Assembly: GCA_964405375.1 (NCBI GenBank)
Contig: CAYONQ010000054.1
Location: forward strand, 1 to 19,389
DNA: 19,389 nucleotides
Direction: 5' to 3'
Source of the DNA: CAYONQ01 sp964405375
GTDB taxonomy: Bacteria > Planctomycetota > Phycisphaerae > Sedimentisphaerales > Anaerobacaceae
Shown here: piece by piece, positions 15,408-19,389 of the stretch
Layout: each line of letters opens with the position of its first letter
How positions within the stretch are numbered: position 1 is the stretch's first letter
The notes under the pieces: model-generated
Database searches by the model: none
Told to the model about the DNA's origin: nothing
Seen by the model: only the letters and a program-made list of their open reading frames with translations
Position numbers and translations under genes: made by a program

Positions 15408-18398
15408 CTACCATCTTAGCAATAAGCTAGCGCTCAATCGGCCTTCGCCTGTATCTGTGTTACCTGCGCCTCTGAGCGGATAGCCGTAATATATCCCTCC
15501 ACTAAAATTATCACCTATCTCGACGAGCAACCCTCCGCCTACCGAGCAAAGCTCTGTAGTTTCTTTCTCGGTTACGACGGGGTGTTTTATCTTGGCCCGG
15601 CCATAGTCAAAAAAGACCAACGGGGCCAGTTTTTTAAGCTCGAGTTCCTTTTTACCTTGCGTTTGTTCCGGCTCGGTTTCACGCTTTTGTTTGGACTCGT
15701 CATATTTCACCAGGTCAAACTCATATTGGGCAGATGCGAGTATTCCACCATCTGCAACAACTTTATCTTCCTTGTAGCCTCTGACGGTGTACATTCCTCC
15801 AAAGGTGGTCATTTTTGAAGGGATCAATCTTCCGCTGGAGTCTGTAAACCGGAAAGTACCACTGAGTCGCGCAATCTTATCGGGGTCCAGGTATTGGCCG
15901 TGAGCAGCCGAGGCCGTGTAGATTCTGAAATCAGGAGACGTACCTGTGCGCGCCTTCGTAAACTCGGTCCTGCTGTCGCCGCTTATACTCTCAACCCGAT
16001 TAACTACAACAGAGGTGTTTGACATATCATCTGAACGATGAATGTCAACGCCGTATCCCAGCAGGTCCACATCAAGGTTGTATTTCAATGCCGATGAGAA
16101 TAATGAGGGAGTGAGTTTGCTTTTTTCGTGGCTTAGCGAGCCGGTGATATCAAAGAACCAGCCGTCCGTTTGGAAGGCGTTGAAACGCAACGCACCGCCG
16201 TAGAACTCTCCCTTTCCACGGAAATCGATGCCGCCGCCCTCCGATCCTATGTCATAGGTGCTGCGCCCGCCATAAAGCCCAAGGCGCAAGCGAGGCCCTA
16301 AGAGAGGAAAGTCGTAATTGCCATAATATGAATAATTATCATCTATGTCCGATTCGAGCGGCCCCTGAAACATAGCAGTCAATCTGTCGTCTATACCTGT
16401 AAGATTGGTATTAACCAGACCGATTCTCGGATTCCACTTTCTGTCATCAGTGCCGGAGTTGTCCGCCTGGATAAAATAATGCCAGGGGTCTGCTTCGTAA
16501 ATATCGTATCCCACGGCGAGCGATTTTGGCTCGGGTCCTTTCGTTACAACCGCCGAGACATATCTGTCAGGGTTGAGGTTGAGTAGATTAACAAAATCGT
16601 CCAATTCTTTCTGATTTGCCACCTGGCCGGGTTTTACCGGCGACCATTCTTCAATGGCAGAGGCGCGGAGATAGCCCTTTTCCACCTTGTTTTGGTCAGG
16701 GTCGTAGTGAGCTATTGTAACATCAGTTAAGGGTGCCTCGAGGACCTCTATCGGCAAGATTTCATCCTGTAATTTGGTGCCTTCCCTGATTGCCCCTGCG
16801 GGGACATATACATATATGCCTGCGTAGTTCCGGTCCTGATAAACCGAAAGAACGTACTGGGTAAAGCCCTGAACGGTTCTTGCGGAGAGCTCGCGTGGCC
16901 GGCCTGGCTGCAGAATTACATCGATGAGGGCTCTGAGGTCGTAAAGGAAGCCGCTTTCGGCCTTTTCCAGCGGTTTGTCGGAGGCGTTATACACCAGAGG
17001 CATTTTTTCCAGTAATTCCGCAGTCGATACGAGGCTGTTACCGCTGATGCGCAGCTGTCTTACGGTAAGGCGTGGGGCTGTGTCCTTGGGTAAATTCAGT
17101 TGTGCAATCTCTGCCTTCTCCCTTCGGTGTCTTTGCTTCATTTTTATTTTTGCCACTTTTTCCTGGTAATCGGCTTCAATTTGTTTTTTCTTTCGGGCAT
17201 AGTCCGTCGTTTGTGCAGCGGCCTTTTCCTTGAGGTTTGCCAAATCCTTTTTATGCTCTGCGGCGAGCTGGTCGAGCTTTTCCTTATACTCGGCTTGCAG
17301 CTTTGTCACGCCGTATTCTTTGGCCTCGTCCTTGTCCTGAGCGAGTTTTCGCTTGAGATTTGCCTTTTCAGTCTTAATTTCTCCGGCCTGTTCCTTCGCC
17401 TTTGCATCAAGCTGGGCGAGTTCAGCTTTCTTCTCGGTTTTTTCCTTAGCGGTTTGCTCGGCTTGGGCATCGGCTTTTTCCTCGAGCTTTGCCAGAGCGT
17501 TTTTGTGCTCTGCTTTGAGCCGGCTAAGGTTCTGCTTATGCTCGGCTTTCAGATTTGCCTTTTCGTTTTTCGTAGCCTTTGCATTAGCCCGTTTGTAGTC
17601 GGCGGTTATCCTGGCCTTGTCCTGATTAAAGTTACGTTTGAGGGCTTTCTTTTCGGCCTTGATTTCTTTGGACAGCTCTTGGGCCTGCTTTTTAGATTTT
17701 GCATTGAATTGTGCAAGCTCGGCCTTTTTTTGGCTTTTTGCCTTAGCGGTTTGCTTGACTTGCTCATCGGCCTTTTTCTTGAGGGCTGATAGAGTGCTTT
17801 TATGTTCTGCCTCGAGTCTGCCAAGTGTCTTTTTGTATTCGGCATCCATCCTTGCTCTTTCTTTTTTCGTAATTTTCGCCTTGTCCTGCTTGTATTCGGT
17901 TGCAAGGTTGGCCTTGTCCTGCTTGAACGTGCGGTTTAGGCTTTCTTTTTCAGCCTTAATTTCTTCGGCTTGTTTTTTCGCCTGTTTTTTGGCTTGCTTC
18001 TTGGCCGTGGCGTCTAATTTGGCGAGCTTGGCTTTTCTATCGCGTTTCGCTTGGGCGATTCCGGCCTTGGCCTCTTTCCTTGCCCCGGCATCTAACTTTG
18101 CGAATCTGGCCTTCTCCTGGCGTTTGGCTTTAGCCAGTTCGGTGGCCTCTCGCTTAGCTTTCTCGGCGGCTTCCCGCTTTTGCCTGATTATCTCGGCATC
18201 CCTGGCTTTCTTTTCTCGCTTGGCTTCGGCTCTGGCAGCAGCCTCGGCCTTTTTCTCTTGCTTTAGCTGGGCTTTGGTTTTAGCAGGTACGGGCTGGGAA
18301 GGTCGTTGAGCCATATCCGCAGCACAACCCACAAACCCCAAGCAAAGAAAAACAGAAACAATAGCAACACACACCATTCTCTTAGTTACACCATTCAT
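15408..18398 (-). CDS. TpsB-like outer-membrane transporter with lipobox and giant coiled coil
   Basis: The C-terminal half matches the ShlB/FhaC family, which exports a TpsA partner across the outer membrane. Two POTRA-like domains (about 444-556, starting PRLTVRQLRISGNSL, and 557-634) precede a barrel of about 355 residues. The barrel has the VRGYKEDK motif near 865 and ends in the aromatic residue LLLRW. The N-terminal half is unusual: a signal peptide with a lipobox-like GFVGC|A (Cys25 from the chosen start), then about 390 residues rich in Lys, Ala and Glu with almost no Pro or Gly, a predicted coiled coil. Known members have only a short plug helix here. GGAG seven bases before ATG 18398 decides the start; the in-frame ATG at 18404 is only one base from it. 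First gene of the TPS operon. Confidence 0.85.
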   Translation of the reverse strand: MNGVTKRMVCVAIVSVFLCLGFVGCAADMAQRPSQPVPAKTKAQLKQEKKAEAAARAEAKREKKARDAEIIRQKREAAEKAKREATELAKAKRQEKARFAKLDAGARKEAKAGIAQAKRDRKAKLAKLDATAKKQAKKQAKKQAEEIKAEKESLNRTFKQDKANLATEYKQDKAKITKKERARMDAEYKKTLGRLEAEHKSTLSALKKKADEQVKQTAKAKSQKKAELAQFNAKSKKQAQELSKEIKAEKKALKRNFNQDKARITADYKRANAKATKNEKANLKAEHKQNLSRLKAEHKNALAKLEEKADAQAEQTAKEKTEKKAELAQLDAKAKEQAGEIKTEKANLKRKLAQDKDEAKEYGVTKLQAEYKEKLDQLAAEHKKDLANLKEKAAAQTTDYARKKKQIEADYQEKVAKIKMKQRHRREKAEIAQLNLPKDTAPRLTVRQLRISGNSLVSTAELLEKMPLVYNASDKPLEKAESGFLYDLRALIDVILQPGRPRELSARTVQGFTQYVLSVYQDRNYAGIYVYVPAGAIREGTKLQDEILPIEVLEAPLTDVTIAHYDPDQNKVEKGYLRASAIEEWSPVKPGQVANQKELDDFVNLLNLNPDRYVSAVVTKGPEPKSLAVGYDIYEADPWHYFIQADNSGTDDRKWNPRIGLVNTNLTGIDDRLTAMFQGPLESDIDDNYSYYGNYDFPLLGPRLRLGLYGGRSTYDIGSEGGGIDFRGKGEFYGGALRFNAFQTDGWFFDITGSLSHEKSKLTPSLFSSALKYNLDVDLLGYGVDIHRSDDMSNTSVVVNRVESISGDSRTEFTKARTGTSPDFRIYTASAAHGQYLDPDKIARLSGTFRFTDSSGRLIPSKMTTFGGMYTVRGYKEDKVVADGGILASAQYEFDLVKYDESKQKRETEPEQTQGKKELELKKLAPLVFFDYGRAKIKHPVVTEKETTELCSVGGGLLVEIGDNFSGGIYYGYPLRGAGNTDTGEGRLSASLLLRW

Positions 18399-18608
18399 AA
18401 TCATTCTCCTAAATTACTCAGATTGACCAACGAATACCAATTTGTCCAAAGCAAGGCTTGGATTTGAAACAAACCATCGAATTCCTAACTATGGATAACC
18501 AACACACTCCACTACCACATAGCTATTAGGTATTCACCAGGCCAGTCAGAGTTTGGCAATATTGCCCATCCCTAAAGCAACTTTGTGCATTTACCCCAAA
18601 TTGCCCAT
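18399..18608 (-). promoter_or_regulatory. Long 5' leader of the TPS operon
   Basis: About 210 nt lie between the predicted transcription start and the first gene. The leader holds a perfect 12-bp palindrome, GGCAATATTGCC (18555-18566), and the direct word GATGGGCAAT twice (minus strand). No known riboswitch was recognised. Confidence 0.4.
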
Positions 18609-18614
18609 CGTAAC

Positions 18615-18644
18615 ATCATATCATTTTCTCGACTGCTTTGTCAA
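18615..18644 (-). promoter_or_regulatory. Sigma70-type promoter of the TPS operon
   Basis: On the minus strand perfect TTGACA (18644-18639), an 18-bp spacer and TATGAT (18620-18615). The predicted start is near 18608. The surroundings upstream are AT-rich with the repeated phrase TTAGGTAATTTAGGTA. Confidence 0.7.
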
Positions 18645-18689
18645 TACCTAAATTACCTAAATTAACATATTTTTCCTACTTATTCACAA

Positions 18690-18718
18690 CCTGCCCTCAG
18701 CAAATAGATGCTGGCAGG
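18690..18718. repeat. Interrupted hairpin
   Basis: CCTGCC (18690-18695) pairs with GGCAGG (18713-18718) and AGCA (18699-18702) with TGCT (18709-18712), with a three-base bulge and a six-base loop. On the plus strand ATTTTTG follows, so it resembles a weak terminator; on the minus strand no U-run follows. Confidence 0.35.
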
Positions 18719-18727
18719 ATTTTTGAC

Positions 18728-18882
18728 TAACATTAAAGCGTTGTGCGAGTTTTTTATAGTAAGCATAGTTTTTAGCCCTTGAAGCAAGTTTTTCACAGAA
18801 GTTTTGAACTGAGAGCAAAAAACAACCTGATTTTTGGGCTAAAAACCGCATTTTTGAAGACTCGCACAATACGTTAACATTA
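18728..18882. mobile_element. MITE-like element with 8-bp direct repeats
   Basis: TAACATTA occurs at 18728-18735 and again at 18875-18882 in direct orientation, like a target-site duplication. Just inside, AAGCGTTGTGCGAGT (18736-18750) and the reverse complement of 18860-18874 (ACGTATTGTGCGAGT) match at 12 of 15 positions. A further perfect 11-bp pair, GTTTTTAGCCC and GGGCTAAAAAC, lies deeper inside. The 139-bp body encodes no transposase and would fold into a long hairpin. A 61-residue frame reading out of it from a TTG is not taken as a gene. Confidence 0.55.
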
Positions 18883-19017
18883 GACCCTGAATCTGGGTTT
18901 CAATACTTTAGCAGACTCTGCATTGTCGGTTGCTGCCCCCACCGCCGTACTAAAGACTGCGGGCTTTAAGCAGAGAAAAACAAGACCAAATCGCACTGTC
19001 TTTGTCTTGCCGCTCAT
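18880..19017 (-). CDS. Possible short secreted peptide, 45 residues
   Basis: From ATG 19017, with GGGAG five bases upstream, the frame encodes a basic start (MSGKTKTVRF), a hydrophobic stretch (GLVFLCLKPAVFSTAVGA) and a short polar tail ending KPRFRV. This looks like a signal peptide with a small mature part. A longer frame back to a TTG at 19116 contains a strong AAGGAGGAG but no start codon at the right distance from it. The stop codon lies inside the 8-bp direct repeat of the neighbouring MITE-like element and would be unchanged by its insertion. It may be a remnant of a larger gene. No homologue was recognised and the call is weak. Confidence 0.3.
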   Translation of the reverse strand: MSGKTKTVRFGLVFLCLKPAVFSTAVGAATDNAESAKVLKPRFRV

Positions 19018-19188
19018 ATGGGCTCCCTGATTATATTTCACAGGCCTGTTGGATGCGGAAAAAGGCCTGTAATCTCCTCCTTGAGAACTGGGAAACCTGT
19101 TCAGGAGTCTAAGCAAGAATACCTGACAATTTTCCTGTATAGGGAATAAGGATATAAAAGTAAAGAAAAAATTGTTTTTTTTTAAGGG

Positions 19189-19204
19189 TTATCAGTGCTG
19201 ATAA
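19189..19204 (+). repeat. Small hairpin followed by T-rich tract
   Basis: TTATCA-GTGC-TGATAA forms a perfect six-pair stem. On the plus strand GAGG and then T-runs (19210-19227) follow. It might be a weak terminator, but the stem is AT-rich and the spacing to the T-run is long. Confidence 0.3.
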
Positions 19205-19252
19205 TGAGGTTTTTTGGTTTTTTTTGTTTGGGCGGAAGCTACACTAAATAAA

Positions 19253-19278
19253 AAAAGGCCTGTATAAACAGGCCTTTT
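19253..19278 (-). terminator. Bidirectional rho-independent terminator
   Basis: AAAAGGCCTGT (19253-19263), loop ATAA and ACAGGCCTTTT (19268-19278) form an 11-pair stem. On the minus strand U-rich sequence (TTTTTTTATTTAG) follows; on the plus strand TTTTATC. It lies directly behind the minus-strand frame that enters from the right edge. Confidence 0.8.
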
Positions 19279-19279
19279 A

Positions 19280-19389
19280 TCAGTTGCAGGCCATCCTCCA
19301 CTGGTGCCGTAAGAAAGCATTTGAAAAGAACCCATTACTTCCAAGTGGGCAATCGTTGCTTGTGTCCGAAAGTCCTATCGAGTAGGCGT
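19280..19389 (-). CDS. Possible 3' end of a gene running off the window
   Basis: One minus-strand frame is open from the right edge to a TGA at 19282-19280 and gives 35 codons: SIGLSDTSNDCPLGS early, then FFSNAFLRHQWRMACN at the end. The stop abuts a strong terminator, as expected for a gene end. The open length is short, so chance is possible. No family was recognised. Confidence 0.4.
   Translation of the reverse strand, partial: AYSIGLSDTSNDCPLGSNGFFSNAFLRHQWRMACN

Noticed and set aside
17100..18309. Two plus-strand frames of 229 and 223 residues, rich in Leu, Phe, Ser and Ala
   Set aside because: They are antisense to the Lys/Ala/Glu-rich coiled coil; the complement of such codons automatically gives long hydrophobic frames without stops.
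18399..18608. Cyclic-di-GMP riboswitch in the TPS leader
   Set aside because: The leader is long enough, but the conserved GEMM core sequences could not be found.
18684..18869. Minus-strand frame of 61 residues from a TTG
   Set aside because: It begins inside the inverted end of the MITE-like element, has no ribosome binding site, and covers both arms of the hairpin.

Overview
The window most probably comes from a Gram-negative, anaerobic-type member of the Planctomycetota (Phycisphaerae-like). This is inferred from a pair of tiny membrane proteins of planctomycete type, a spore-photoproduct-lyase-like radical SAM gene in a non-sporulating context, weak or absent Shine-Dalgarno sequences, and an outer-membrane two-partner secretion (TPS) operon. 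GC content is moderate. No tRNA, rRNA, CRISPR, integrase or transposase gene was seen.

Left part (1-7120), mostly housekeeping: an SPL-like radical SAM gene (-); a complete one-piece tmRNA gene (ssrA, -) with a consensus promoter and a readable proteolysis tag; ribF (+); a membrane-anchored PpiD/SurA-like protein (+); a 244-bp gap holding a small inverted-repeat element; and two tightly coupled small membrane proteins (+).

Middle (6407-11016): rnc, a STAS anti-sigma-antagonist-like protein and the comM/yifB AAA+ ATPase lie in tandem on the minus strand. Clear sigma70-type promoters precede rnc and comM. A kinesin-light-chain-type TPR protein diverges from comM.

Right part (11050-18608): one minus-strand operon runs from a TTGACA promoter near 18640, through an unusually long leader (about 210 nt), to a TpsB-like outer-membrane transporter gene and then a 1401-residue TpsA-like exoprotein gene, ending in a hairpin terminator. 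The TpsB protein is very unusual. Between a lipoprotein signal and the POTRA/barrel it carries about 390 residues of Lys/Ala/Glu-rich predicted coiled coil, built partly from ~100-residue repeats. The partner exoprotein is Asp-rich, has near-identical 40-residue repeats, and ends in a non-beta-helical domain. The expected logic is that the TpsB exports the TpsA adhesin and that the basic coiled coil anchors or spaces the transporter in the periplasm. This pair is the best candidate here for an undescribed architecture.

Far right (18609-19389): mostly non-coding. It holds a MITE-like 139-bp element with 15-bp inverted ends and an 8-bp direct repeat, a possible 45-residue secreted peptide gene, a bidirectional terminator, and the 3' end of a gene that runs off the window.
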